NCBI RefSeq assembly: GCF_001612885.1
Contig: NZ_BDBH01000011.1
Coordinates: 1 to 64,000 of the forward strand
Direction of reading: 5' to 3'
Source: Nocardia harenae NBRC 108248
Lineage (GTDB): Bacteria > Actinomycetota > Actinomycetes > Mycobacteriales > Mycobacteriaceae
DNA length: 64,000 nt
Part shown: piece by piece, positions 19,201 through 25,947 of the stretch
Numbering within the stretch: position 1 is the first letter of the stretch
Layout: each line of letters starts with the position of its first letter
Notes under the pieces: generated by a model
Told to the model about the DNA's origin: nothing
Seen by the model: the letters and a program-made list of their open reading frames with translations, nothing else
Databases searched by the model: none
Position numbers and translations under genes: made by a program

Positions 19201-19795
19201 CTGCCGCGGTGATTTCGGCGGTCGTGACCGACGGGGGATCACCCACCTGGGGAAGCGGGTCGTCAGGCCACGCCGCCACCAGACCTGCTACGACCCGGCT
19301 GGTATGGCTCAGACACAGCTCGACGTAGTCACCGACACCAAATCCGAGGTCCGACCGGAGAACGGAATCTATAGCATCGCTCACCAGCTCGGCCGTCCGG
19401 AGCGAAGCTATCGGACGCTCTAGCAGTCCGGGGAACACACGATATGGTCGACCCTTGAACACAGCCACCGCATCGATTCTCGGATCGATAGGCACGGCGT
19501 CTTCCATAGCAGCTAGAGCACCTGCGCGCGAACGTGCGAGATCGACTAATTCCGTCATCCCACCGCAAGGTTTGGGCCGTCGACGCTGTTGCGCTGCTGC
19601 TCGGAGTGCGACACGCACTGCTGGCGCCAGGCTCAAATAACGATGCATCCCCGTTGGTGACGACACGATCGCGTGCGCTACCGCTAACGGATCACCAAAA
19701 GTCGCCAACGCCGCCAGCATCGCGCGATCGCCGTCGTGCAGCTGCTGAATCCTCTCACGATCGCCAGCAGTCTTCTTGGCCTTCCGTCTAGCCAT
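16202..19795 (-). CDS. 1197-residue protein with PD-(D/E)XK-like C-terminal domain
   Basis: ATG 19795 has AAGGGAG 6 nt upstream and is preferred over the ORF start further out. Most of the protein is a long, mixed helical region without recognisable motifs. The last 170 residues look like a restriction-endonuclease-fold domain: VLEDQVDAELRRLG (helix with Glu), GEVDHIAV (Asp1086) and LWVIDDKD (Asp1101-x-Lys1103), as in NERD or Mrr-like nucleases. It ends 122 bp from the convergent TIR gene. I do not recognise the N-terminal thousand residues. Its position as transposon cargo and the nuclease-like end suggest a single-gene or two-gene defence function, which is inference. Confidence 0.65.
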   Translation of the reverse strand: MARRKAKKTAGDRERIQQLHDGDRAMLAALATFGDPLAVAHAIVSSPTGMHRYLSLAPAVRVALRAAAQQRRRPKPCGGMTELVDLARSRAGALAAMEDAVPIDPRIDAVAVFKGRPYRVFPGLLERPIASLRTAELVSDAIDSVLRSDLGFGVGDYVELCLSHTSRVVAGLVAAWPDDPLPQVGDPPSVTTAEITAAAAAAEFWRLSEDSNDYHRTALVWATKAPGQLRVDTGQGMAGTCFGTTLAVEGAGNTVLALPLPYIAESWDYAVGVLAQRAAGRPECEREWLAVARNEATRLLLAMPDAPMTRIVHGEAGPALLMMFGDRHILAFAVAAGITSCDLRPAEEALAAVTAGTSVRSHSGLFDIHADAEIVRVVIAAPVGAAMLMTDQNTALVTLSALQWMTSTSTNADQLWAYFHEDLVGNRSLPIFGWDAADSWQFWKANGQAVHRAGIPPTAVAMAPHQVGTEECLAAAKRGPLEMALLRLGLPSSRDLAGYDDGKPARFLTPDHTLWAMATLEPLQPHTGTILAELLDGDIPLELEEFAFHLLGTVCRVALHNPAAVSAALRECDLNECVVRLRFDADINEPLVLGDAEEVIELLWNADLPQAGVEEPDFIQERLGQLFTKRLNQKSEAGQAVSVLNDVWSTVPRMLMISAAAPPQRAQNLPQPPSIPEWSISQANRSLGAHLSNSGCTVGDRNRAESRILELEVVVPWIKRQISAQFDRFDPAAVVRRAAVELEAISSARHKERHQRKNHQYLPTSVASVGNLDVANDTDTRLGRHWAVCAALLELGLAASPGGTQDPDDIEWSHLMAAAGLFVDSTVRCDALLHELSNDRTRISDSYEITIESDSETSSAVDTKAFNNARLRHARRQLGDDVAHDSGPDPEQILARIDPAMLREIGCTATALLSVCSALASWPVTDAMPVAEASLAEICDHVATLYDLDDDAQVRAAVKELTLTREGLAAETVQPWKGRSRDQRLMTRPIVALNEGTLLILPWNAGTSGLILAGYLSDGLLPWPPSRLDRYRELRKALDQVRLLRTRVLEDQVDAELRRLGLVVRSRIKPQHAGTIGMSSLPGEVDHIAVNTETGELWVIDDKDLAEAYTPAEIARVVDQFFRRDKGEIPKLQAKAEAIQANLVAVAAALGVPTPRSVCPLFVSRTPLAAAYTPSPTVEFTTLGDLQHVVAASRFTN

Positions 19796-19932
19796 CGAAC
19801 TCCCTTCGCGTCGTTGTCGTGCACTCCGCGAGGGGACCCTACGCCCGGCGACCGACAGGTCCACATGCCGCGCACGGCCTCATAGAAGTCGGATCTCACC
19901 GGCGCAGCCGGCAAGCCGAATGAGCGGCAGGA

Positions 19933-19952
19933 ATTCGAGGAGTTCGAATATT
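19933..19952 (+). repeat. Subterminal repeat, right end of nested element
   Basis: ATTCGAGGAGTTCGAATATT matches the left-end copy at 11105-11123 with three mismatches and one extra base. The adjacent AATATTCCGG also resembles the inverse of the left-end CCGGGGTATT (11081-11090), suggesting imperfect terminal inverted repeats. Confidence 0.5.
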
Positions 19953-19966
19953 CCGGTGTTGCCGGT

Positions 19967-20290
19967 TGTCCGCTGCTGGTGCTCGGCGACGCCCAGGCCG
20001 GTGCGGTCGGTGATGAACGGTTCGCACATCCAGTCCTGCGGTGCCGCCCAGTCCAGGCCGCCGACCTCGTCGCGGTAGCGGCGCACCCGTGCGGCGTATT
20101 CGGCCGGGGTGGGTCCGGCGTCCCAGGTGCCGTGCACGCTGAGCATGGAGAAGCCGCCGGAGTCCAGTGCCCACCGGCCGATCGCGCGCGGGAGGGTCTT
20201 GTAGCGGGAGAGGCGGACGTCGGAGATGAACAGCGGGACCGGGGTGCGGGTCAGCCAGCCGGGGTGGTGGCTGCCCAGGTAGAACCTCAC
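19967..20290 (-). pseudogene. DpdA-like protein, 5' part (split by nested element)
   Basis: This is the N-terminal 108 codons of the transglycosylase-like protein whose remainder is at 10575-11075. Diagnostic blocks are RFYLGSHHPGWLTRTPVPL, WALDSGGFSMLS and WAAPQDWMCEPF. GTG 20290 overlaps the upstream stop (GTGA), so the gene was part of the AICE operon. After EHQQRT the frame runs into the insertion and ends about 30 codons later at 19880. A truncated chimeric product can be made but lacks the C-terminal active-site region. Confidence 0.85.
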
Positions 20291-20937
20291 GCCGCCTCGC
20301 CCTTCTCGGTCGAGCCCAATTCGCCCGGCAGAGGGCTGTGGGCCGGGAGGTCGATGACCTCGGCCAGGGAGTCGCCGTAGCGCAACGACAGCTCCACCAC
20401 TGCGGGGCCGGTGATGGTGACGCGGGTGGCGTCGGCGCCGAAGGCGTGTGCCAGGTGCTCGGCGCGGTTCTCGAAGTCGGCCGGGGACTGGCCGGCCAGC
20501 ATCCCCAGCCGCACCACATCGGTGGAGGCGCCGACGGCGACCGAGAGCAGCCGCGGGCAGAACACCCGCTCGCCCTCGCGGATGGTGAGGTTGCAGGCGG
20601 TGAGCAGGCGAGCCCAGCGGCGGGTGTAGCGCCACCAGGTCAGGAACCGGGTGCGGGCGCGGGCGGTGACCCACCGCTCGAACATCTCCGGACGACGGTG
20701 TCGCCAGAGCATGATCCCCGCGAGGGCCACGAGCCCGAGCCCGAGGCCGACGGGCCAGCCGAACTGGACCCCGGCCAGCACCGCGAAGGCGAGCGGGGCG
20801 GAGATGACCGGGAACAGGACCGCCCACTTGATCGCCAGGGCGGCGGCGTAGCCGGTGTAGAGCAGGCCGAGGCCAGCACCGGTCAGGATCGCGTCGAACG
20901 GGTCGGTGCCGGTCTCGGTGGTCGTGGTGGTCTTCAC
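20287..20937 (-). CDS. AICE membrane protein with two transmembrane helices
   Basis: This 216-residue protein has two adjacent hydrophobic helices (about residues 20-75). A cytoplasmic domain follows with WVTARARTRFLTWWRYTRRW, CNLTIREGERVFCPRLLSV and AEHLAHAFGADATRVTI. The same blocks occur at the N-terminus of some AICE FtsK/TraB translocases, so this may be the separated membrane subunit of the translocase encoded at 21654-23030. GTG 20937 overlaps the upstream stop. Confidence 0.7.
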   Translation of the reverse strand: MKTTTTTETGTDPFDAILTGAGLGLLYTGYAAALAIKWAVLFPVISAPLAFAVLAGVQFGWPVGLGLGLVALAGIMLWRHRRPEMFERWVTARARTRFLTWWRYTRRWARLLTACNLTIREGERVFCPRLLSVAVGASTDVVRLGMLAGQSPADFENRAEHLAHAFGADATRVTITGPAVVELSLRYGDSLAEVIDLPAHSPLPGELGSTEKGEAA

Positions 20938-21107
20938 GGCTGATCCTCCAGCTCGGTGGGGGTGAAGAGTTCGAGTTCGAGTTGCCCGGGTGTCGGAGCG
21001 AAGGAGATCGGGGCGGTGGTGCGGGTCCGGCGCTTGCGGACCCCGGCAGCAGCCTTGGCGACGATCGGGTTCACCTCGTCGGCCGCGCGCTTGCGGGTGG
21101 TGCTCAT
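20934..21107 (-). CDS. Small basic AICE protein (57 aa)
   Basis: It starts at ATG 21107, which overlaps the previous stop (ATGA), and ends overlapping the next gene (GTGA). The first half is basic (RKRAADEVNP, VRKRRTRTTA) and the second acidic (LELELFTPTELED). There is no recognised domain. Position and coupling in the transfer operon argue it is real. Confidence 0.65.
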   Translation of the reverse strand: MSTTRKRAADEVNPIVAKAAAGVRKRRTRTTAPISFAPTPGQLELELFTPTELEDQP

Positions 21108-21334
21108 GCCGCCTCCGGCCAGTCGTCGTCCCCGTCGTCGCCGTGGGCGAGGTCGAGGTGCCAGCCGGGGGCGTCGCCGGTCTCGGCCAGCAGGTGCACC
21201 ACCACGGCAAGGGGGTCGGCGCCGGAGCGTTCCCAGCGGCAGCGACGCTCGGCGCGGGTGTCGGCCACCAGCTCGGCGTCCCGGTCGCGGTCGTGGTTGG
21301 GGTTGTCGGAGAACAGGTTTCGGATAGTGGACAT
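21104..21334 (-). CDS. Small acidic AICE protein (76 aa)
   Basis: It starts at ATG 21334 (TGATG overlap) and ends overlapping the next start. It contains NPNHDRDRDAELVADTRAE and a C-terminal HGDDGDDDW acidic tail. There is no recognised domain. It is probably an accessory of transfer or spread, judged only from its operon position. Confidence 0.6.
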   Translation of the reverse strand: MSTIRNLFSDNPNHDRDRDAELVADTRAERRCRWERSGADPLAVVVHLLAETGDAPGWHLDLAHGDDGDDDWPEAA

Positions 21335-21657
21335 CAGCGGGGCTCGCTTTCGGAGGTGCCGCACACGAGGCAGAGGCGGGAGCAGGACGTGGTGCCGTGG
21401 GACCGGGCGGTGGTCCCGTGGGAGTCGGTGAAGGCGTGGCCGGTCTGCTCGCACTGATCGGGAACCCGGCAGCCATTGCAGACGATCTTGTCGCCGTCGT
21501 AGACCCACCGAGCACGCCCGGGAAGGAAAGTCAGGAAAGCGATCGCCTGATACCTGGTGTCGAAGCAGACCGACTCCCCATCGGCATCGGTGAACAGCTC
21601 CCCGCAGGAATCGCAGTAGACGACAACGTGGACCTCGGTCACGAACCCGCGCCTCAC
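21334..21657 (-). CDS. Cysteine-rich small AICE protein (zinc-ribbon-like)
   Basis: This 107-residue protein has CDSCG near the N-terminus, CNGCRVPDQC in the middle and CLVCG near the end, suggesting two treble-clef or ribbon zinc sites. GTG 21657 overlaps the traB stop; a second GTG four codons later is also possible. Similar small zinc proteins are common between tra and rep genes of AICEs, with no assigned role. Confidence 0.65.
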   Translation of the reverse strand: MRRGFVTEVHVVVYCDSCGELFTDADGESVCFDTRYQAIAFLTFLPGRARWVYDGDKIVCNGCRVPDQCEQTGHAFTDSHGTTARSHGTTSCSRLCLVCGTSESEPR

Positions 21658-23030
21658 GCCGCCACCCCCGAACCCGAGCCCGGCGGGTTGTCGTCGGCGC
21701 CCGGGATGAAGTCCGGATCGAACCCGGAGTAGTCGACAACCGGGGCGGTGTCGGGCTGGGCCGGGGAGAAGGCGTCCACGATGGCGTCGACCGCATCGTC
21801 GGAGACCCAGAACGCGCGGACCCGCTTGAACCCGGTCGTGCCGTCCTCCCCGACGTAGCCGACACCGGGGGTGAGTTCGCTGATCTGATCGCAGCGAGCG
21901 CCACGATCCCGGGCGCCTTGGCCGTGGACCATCGCGGTCTGCGTCGGCTCATCCAGCCGGAGCCCGATCCGCACGGAGAAGAGCTGCCGGTTGGGCATGG
22001 TCTCCTTCGACGGGTCCTGCAGAGCAGCGACCACGACCACTGCGGCGGCACGGCCCTTGGACAGCAGCAGCCCCGACAGGCGCCGGAACTCGTTCTGCTC
22101 TTCCCGGCTGGCGTAGGACGACAGCGCCGCTGCCTCATCGATCACGACGAGCATCAGCGGCTCATCGACGCTCGGGTACAGCTTGCGAGTGCCGGACCGG
22201 CGCATCCGGACCAGCCGCTCATCCATGAGTTCGACTGCCTCGGAGAGCATTCCGAGGATCGATCCGGTGTCCACGCCGAAGCGGACGAACAGACGGTCGG
22301 CGCCGCTGCCGAACTCCGCACCGCCCTTGGGGTCGCACATCCACACGTCGACCAGCCCGGCCCGGATCGCGGGGCCGAGACCGCCGATGATCGAGTGCAG
22401 CACCGAGCCCTTCCCCGAACCCGTGGCACCGGCCACGAGGATCTGCGAGCCCAGCACCCGCAGCAGCCACGGCGAGCCGTCCTCGGCCACTCCGACCGGC
22501 ACCGCCTCCAGGTCGACTCCGACCGATTCCGGGGTGACCTGCTGCTCCGGTGCCGCCTCCTGCTCGGCGCCGGAGCCCACCGCGTCGGTGGGGATGGAAT
22601 CGGTGAGGGTGTCGAAGACCCGCAGTTGCAGCCGGACGTGGCTCGGGTCGGTCCCGATCGCGGTCACGGTGGGGACGGCGAAGTAGGTGGCGAGCTGGTC
22701 GCAGGTGTCCTCGCTGGTCCAATCGCCCAGCTTCTGCCCGCCGAGCATCTGCACCTCCACGTCGATTCCGTGCGGGGTGTAGTCCCAGCGCACGATGTGG
22801 GGGAAGCCGCGGTCGCGGTGCCCGAGGTCGAGCGCCTCGAACATCAGGTTCGACTGACCGGGGTCAGCGAGGATGAACGCGGCCGGACGAAGGGCAGGCG
22901 GGGCAGCGGCGGTGATCTGCTCGGCGGTGGTGGCCGAGCGGATGACTGTGGTGTCGAGGTAGCGCCACCAGGCCAGCACACCGGTACCGGTCACCGCACC
23001 GGTAGCGACGAGAAGGGTTTCGAGGTTCAT
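21654..23030 (-). CDS. traB: FtsK/SpoIIIE-type conjugal translocase (TraB/TraSA)
   Basis: This 458-residue motor has one N-terminal hydrophobic segment (about 4-22) and an FtsK-HerA ATPase core. Walker A is GATGSGKG (201-208), the Walker B-type strand is PLMLVVIDEAA (DE at 298-299), and a sensor-like VVVVAALQDPSKETM follows. In AICEs this single protein forms the hexameric pore that moves double-stranded DNA between mycelia. The membrane part is short compared with pSAM2 TraSA. This fits the idea that the two-helix protein at 20287-20937 completes it. Confidence 0.9.
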   Translation of the reverse strand: MNLETLLVATGAVTGTGVLAWWRYLDTTVIRSATTAEQITAAAPPALRPAAFILADPGQSNLMFEALDLGHRDRGFPHIVRWDYTPHGIDVEVQMLGGQKLGDWTSEDTCDQLATYFAVPTVTAIGTDPSHVRLQLRVFDTLTDSIPTDAVGSGAEQEAAPEQQVTPESVGVDLEAVPVGVAEDGSPWLLRVLGSQILVAGATGSGKGSVLHSIIGGLGPAIRAGLVDVWMCDPKGGAEFGSGADRLFVRFGVDTGSILGMLSEAVELMDERLVRMRRSGTRKLYPSVDEPLMLVVIDEAAALSSYASREEQNEFRRLSGLLLSKGRAAAVVVVAALQDPSKETMPNRQLFSVRIGLRLDEPTQTAMVHGQGARDRGARCDQISELTPGVGYVGEDGTTGFKRVRAFWVSDDAVDAIVDAFSPAQPDTAPVVDYSGFDPDFIPGADDNPPGSGSGVAA

Positions 23031-23032
23031 GG

Positions 23033-23845
23033 TCAGGCACCTCCCACCGCGATCGGCAGCATCGGCTGCACCACCGGACGCGGGCGAACAGGGATCACGG
23101 GACGAATGGGAGCCGTGAACGGCGCAGTAGGCACCGGGGCAGGCTCGGGAGCGGAGACCGGCGCGGCGGCGGGTGCCGGGGCCGGGGTGTCGGCGGGCCG
23201 GGTCTTGCCGACGTAGTTGCGGGCGGTCGAGGGCGAGACCCCGAGCGCCGCAGCAATTTCCGGGAACTTCACGCCATCGGCATGCATCTCGATCGCCCGA
23301 GCGACCTTGGCCGGATCACGCCGAGCAGCAGGCTTGCGACCACGCACCGGCGCCGGAGCCGGGCGAGGAGGATCGGCCGGGACCGGTTCGGAGATCACGA
23401 CCGCAGGCGTCTCCAGCTCGGCCACTGTCTCCGGCTCGCGGTTGGAGGCCCGGAACAGCATCCCGAGACCGTGGGTATCCACCAGCAGCGACACCGGCGC
23501 CACCGCGGCGACGAGGGCAGCGGCCCACCACGGCAGGTGCTGTCCGGCCATCGCCGCATGGACGGAGTTGCCGACGACCGAGACCAAGGCACCGCACACC
23601 AGCACCCCGAGGAACCAGCGCCGCTCCGGCCCGCGAGCGAGGACCAGCATCGAGATGGTCGCCTGGATGATCGTGCCGTCCACGATCACCGGCCACAGCC
23701 ACGCCAGCTCGCGCGGGGTGCGGGCCATGATCGCCAGCTCCTTGAGAGCGGCGAAGGACAAAGCGAAGGCGGCGACGCCGATGGTCACGATCACCAGGAC
23801 CGCGACCCACCGGGCCACCCGCATCGCCGTGGAACGCTCGGACAC
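23033..23845 (-). CDS. DUF2637/Spd-type membrane protein with C-terminal HTH
   Basis: This 270-residue protein has four hydrophobic helices in residues 10-135, including the DUF2637 block LAWLWPVIVDGTIIQATISML. A proline-rich linker and a short helix-turn-helix (GVKFPEIAAALGVSPSTARNYV) follow, then a Pro/Ala tail. DUF2637 proteins (SpdB-like) accompany TraB and support intramycelial plasmid spreading. The HTH may tie the membrane complex to element DNA. The gene ends 2 bp before the traB start. Confidence 0.85.
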   Translation of the reverse strand: MSERSTAMRVARWVAVLVIVTIGVAAFALSFAALKELAIMARTPRELAWLWPVIVDGTIIQATISMLVLARGPERRWFLGVLVCGALVSVVGNSVHAAMAGQHLPWWAAALVAAVAPVSLLVDTHGLGMLFRASNREPETVAELETPAVVISEPVPADPPRPAPAPVRGRKPAARRDPAKVARAIEMHADGVKFPEIAAALGVSPSTARNYVGKTRPADTPAPAPAAAPVSAPEPAPVPTAPFTAPIRPVIPVRPRPVVQPMLPIAVGGA

Positions 23846-23847
23846 GA

Positions 23848-24132
23848 CTACGCCGCCTTCCCGGCGTCCACCGCGTCAACGGTGGTGTCGGTCTGCGCGG
23901 ACTCGGCGGCATCGTGCTCGGCCAGCACCTTCGCCAGCTCACCGAGCAGGAACCGGGCATCGGTGATCGACAGCGACACATACGAGCGCACCCCGACCCC
24001 GACCAGATCGACCACCACCGAGGCCGGGATCAGCGACGAACCGAAATCGCCGTGGTGAGCGTGCAGCCGCTCCGGGCGGTACTGGACCTCCAAGCCGTCG
24101 TGGCCGTCCACATCGGTGCTGATGTAGCTCAT
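23848..24132 (-). CDS. Conserved AICE hypothetical protein (94 aa)
   Basis: ATG 24132 overlaps the upstream stop (TGATG). The sequence is beta-rich at the N-terminus (DGLEVQYRPERLHAHHG, SYVSLSITDARFLLGELAKVL) with an acidic, Thr/Ala-rich tail. The family is not recognised. The coupled position before the Spd-like gene suggests a transfer-related role. Confidence 0.65.
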   Translation of the reverse strand: MSYISTDVDGHDGLEVQYRPERLHAHHGDFGSSLIPASVVVDLVGVGVRSYVSLSITDARFLLGELAKVLAEHDAAESAQTDTTVDAVDAGKAA

Positions 24133-24584
24133 CACGCACCGGCCTTCGCGCCCGCACCGTTGGCGGTGGCCTTCGGGGTGTTGTTGTCGCCCCTGATCCC
24201 CGTCGCCCGGTACACGTAGCCCAGGTACTTGAAATCGCCCTGACCCATCACCCGCGCCTCGGCCGTCAGCCCCTCCAGCTCGATCAGCCAGATCCCCGGC
24301 GCCAGCTCCTGCCCCGCCGGAACCGGCCGATGCTCGGAGATGAACTTGACCTCGAACGACGCCCGCTTGGCCTTCTCCTCGTCCGGGTCCGACACCGTCG
24401 CGCTCCACAGCGGCAGCCCCGACCCCTCACCGGTCTTCGGGTTGTAGTCCCGCTCCTGCTCGGCCAACGCACTGCGGTCCGGGTTGTACTTGATCGCCGG
24501 GCCGATCTCCCCCATCAACAGCAGCTTCCCCGGGAACGCCGCACCCGACTCGATCGGGAACCGGAAACCCCTCTTGATCGCCAT
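24132..24584 (-). CDS. Conserved AICE hypothetical protein (150 aa), first gene of transfer operon
   Basis: This soluble protein opens MAIKRGFRFPIESGAAFPG and contains FEVKFISEHRPVPAGQELAPG and KYLGYVYRATGI. Proteins of this type open the tra operon in many AICEs, but I know of no proven function. It is transcribed away from the HTH regulator gene, and the operator region at 24666-24702 lies between them. Confidence 0.7.
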   Translation of the reverse strand: MAIKRGFRFPIESGAAFPGKLLLMGEIGPAIKYNPDRSALAEQERDYNPKTGEGSGLPLWSATVSDPDEEKAKRASFEVKFISEHRPVPAGQELAPGIWLIELEGLTAEARVMGQGDFKYLGYVYRATGIRGDNNTPKATANGAGAKAGA

Positions 24585-24665
24585 TTACGTCTCCTCATTG
24601 TCCGTAGCGGAAAACCTGATGACCTGCACTTTCCGCGAAAATCGAGGACGCAATGACCGCATAGC

Positions 24666-24702
24666 TGGACTTCTAGAGACGTCTTGGTAGAATGAAGACG
24701 TC
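24666..24702 (+). promoter_or_regulatory. Promoter with two GACGTC operators for the HTH/NUDIX module
   Basis: A -35-like TGGACT (24666-24671) and -10 TAGAAT (24688-24693), 16 bp apart, precede the gene. AGACGTCT (24677-24684) lies in the spacer and GACGTC (24697-24702) at the expected start point, with centres 19 bp apart. A repressor bound to both would block this promoter and possibly the divergent transfer operon. The HTH protein just downstream is the obvious candidate. Confidence 0.6.
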
Positions 24703-24724
24703 CCTAAAAATCTTGGAGGCGACA

Positions 24725-25483
24725 GTGCCGAACGAGCGCTTACGCGAGGCCCTGCTTCGGAGCGGAATCGACATCACCGACGTCGCCGAAGCGACTGGCG
24801 TGGACGAGAAGACCGTCGAACGTTGGATCACGAAGGCCCGAACTCCCTACCCCCGGCATCGTCATAAGGTCGCCTCCCTGGTCAAGGAGGCGGAAGGCTA
24901 TCTCTGGCCCGATGCAATCGCTCCCGAGCGGGTGAACGCGATCGCGGGCTCCGAGGTCGTGAAGGTCTACCCGCACCGCAACTCGGTGCCGTCGGACCTC
25001 TGGGGCAAGCTCCTTGCGGCTGCCACCGAACGGGTCGACATCCTCGTGCTGGCAGGTCTGTTCCTCGCGGAGGACCCCACCTTCACGCGGACGATTCAGC
25101 GAAAGGCGCGGCAGGGCACGTCGGTCCGAATGCTGTTCGGCGAGCCGGGAGCGGCGGAAGCCAAGAAGCGGTCGAGCGAGGAACGCCTCGCAGAGGGCAC
25201 GGTGTCAGCCCGAATCCAGAACGCACTCGCACTGATTCGCCCGCTCGAAAGCATCGACGGCGTTGAGCTGCGGTACCACGAGACCACGCTGTACAACTCC
25301 ATCTTCCGCTTCGACAACGAGATGGTCGTGAACATGCACGTGTACGGCCAGCCCGGCGCCTACGCGCCTGCCATGCACCTGCGCCGCTTGTCCGGCGGCG
25401 ACCTTTTCGACACGTACACAACAAGTTTCGAGCAGGTCTGGAACGAAGCGGGAGCCAAGGACCGAGGACAGGGAGCGGCGTGA
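24725..25483 (+). CDS. HTH regulator with PLD-like C-terminal domain
   Basis: This 252-residue protein starts at GTG 24725 with GGAGG upstream. The earlier ATG at 24692 overlaps the -10 box and is rejected. The N-terminal XRE-type HTH is LREALLRSGIDITDVAEATGVDEKTVERWI. The remaining 180 residues (WGKLLAAATERVDILVLAGLFL, RTIQRKARQGTSVRMLFGEP, MVVNMHVYGQPG) resemble a phospholipase-D-like fold without HKD catalysis. This gene and the NUDIX and HD genes form a module repeatedly found on AICEs, where it controls transfer and replication. Confidence 0.8.
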   Translation: MPNERLREALLRSGIDITDVAEATGVDEKTVERWITKARTPYPRHRHKVASLVKEAEGYLWPDAIAPERVNAIAGSEVVKVYPHRNSVPSDLWGKLLAAATERVDILVLAGLFLAEDPTFTRTIQRKARQGTSVRMLFGEPGAAEAKKRSSEERLAEGTVSARIQNALALIRPLESIDGVELRYHETTLYNSIFRFDNEMVVNMHVYGQPGAYAPAMHLRRLSGGDLFDTYTTSFEQVWNEAGAKDRGQGAA

Positions 25484-25947
25484 GAACCGACCACTACAAC
25501 GACCCTGAGGCACCTCAGGCCAACAGCCTCAAGGTCGCCGTATCTGCCGTGGTGAGAGACGATCAGGGACGCATCCTGATGATCCACAGGACAGACAATG
25601 ACCGGTACTCGATCCCGGGCGGAGGGATGGAAGTCGGAGAGACCGTCGCCGAGGCTGTCATCCGCGAGGTCGAGGAGGAAACCGGAATCACCGTCCGCCC
25701 TGGGCGCTTGCTCGGCATCTTCTCCGATCCTCACCACGTCATCGCCTACGACGACGGCGAAGTCCGCCAGGAGTTCTCAATCTGCTTCAGTGCCGACCCC
25801 ACCGGCGGAAGTCCCCGTACGAGCTCGGAATCGAAAACGGTCCGGTGGGTCCCGCCGGGCGAACTGCACTCCCTGGACATCCATCCGTCAATTCATGAAC
25901 GCATTCGCCGGGGATTGAGCGACGAGACCGGCCCCTACTTCACCTGA
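25480..25947 (+). CDS. NUDIX hydrolase, Pif-like
   Basis: This 155-residue protein has a canonical Nudix box, GGGMEVGETVAEAVIREVEEETGI, beginning near residue 47. It starts at GTG 25480, overlapping the HTH stop (GTGA). In pSAM2 the Nudix protein Pif blocks transfer into cells that already carry the element, and the position here fits that role. The hydrolysed nucleotide is unknown. Its 3' end overlaps the convergent HD gene by 13 bp. Confidence 0.87.
   Translation: MRTDHYNDPEAPQANSLKVAVSAVVRDDQGRILMIHRTDNDRYSIPGGGMEVGETVAEAVIREVEEETGITVRPGRLLGIFSDPHHVIAYDDGEVRQEFSICFSADPTGGSPRTSSESKTVRWVPPGELHSLDIHPSIHERIRRGLSDETGPYFT

Larger units (their letters stand above)
11076..19966. mobile_element. 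Nested transposon with recombinase trio and TIR/nuclease-like cargo, 8.9 kb
   Basis: The insertion is placed by the split DpdA-like frame: the coding sequence breaks at about 19967 and resumes at about 11075. The left arm carries three overlapping genes, a complete tyrosine recombinase, a small HTH-like protein and a large zinc-knuckle recombinase-like protein. This layout recalls Tn554-type tnpA/tnpC/tnpB sets. The right arm carries a TIR-like gene and a convergent 1197-codon gene, both less GC-rich than the backbone. Both ends contain a similar 19-20 bp sequence (11105-11123 and 19933-19952). Boundaries are uncertain by about 10 bp. Confidence 0.8.

Noticed and set aside
15300..19795. TIR gene and large nuclease-like gene as one operon
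   Set aside because: They are convergent with 122 bp between their ends, so they cannot be co-transcribed. A functional link remains possible.
10575..20290. Functional Dpd deazapurine DNA-modification system
   Set aside because: Only one DpdA-like gene is present and it is split. No preQ0 synthesis genes or other dpd genes are nearby. In AICEs this gene type occurs alone.
24692..24724. ATG 24692 as start of the HTH regulator
   Set aside because: It overlaps the -10 box and operator, has no ribosome site, and the added residues are outside the HTH domain. GTG 24725 has GGAGG at good distance.
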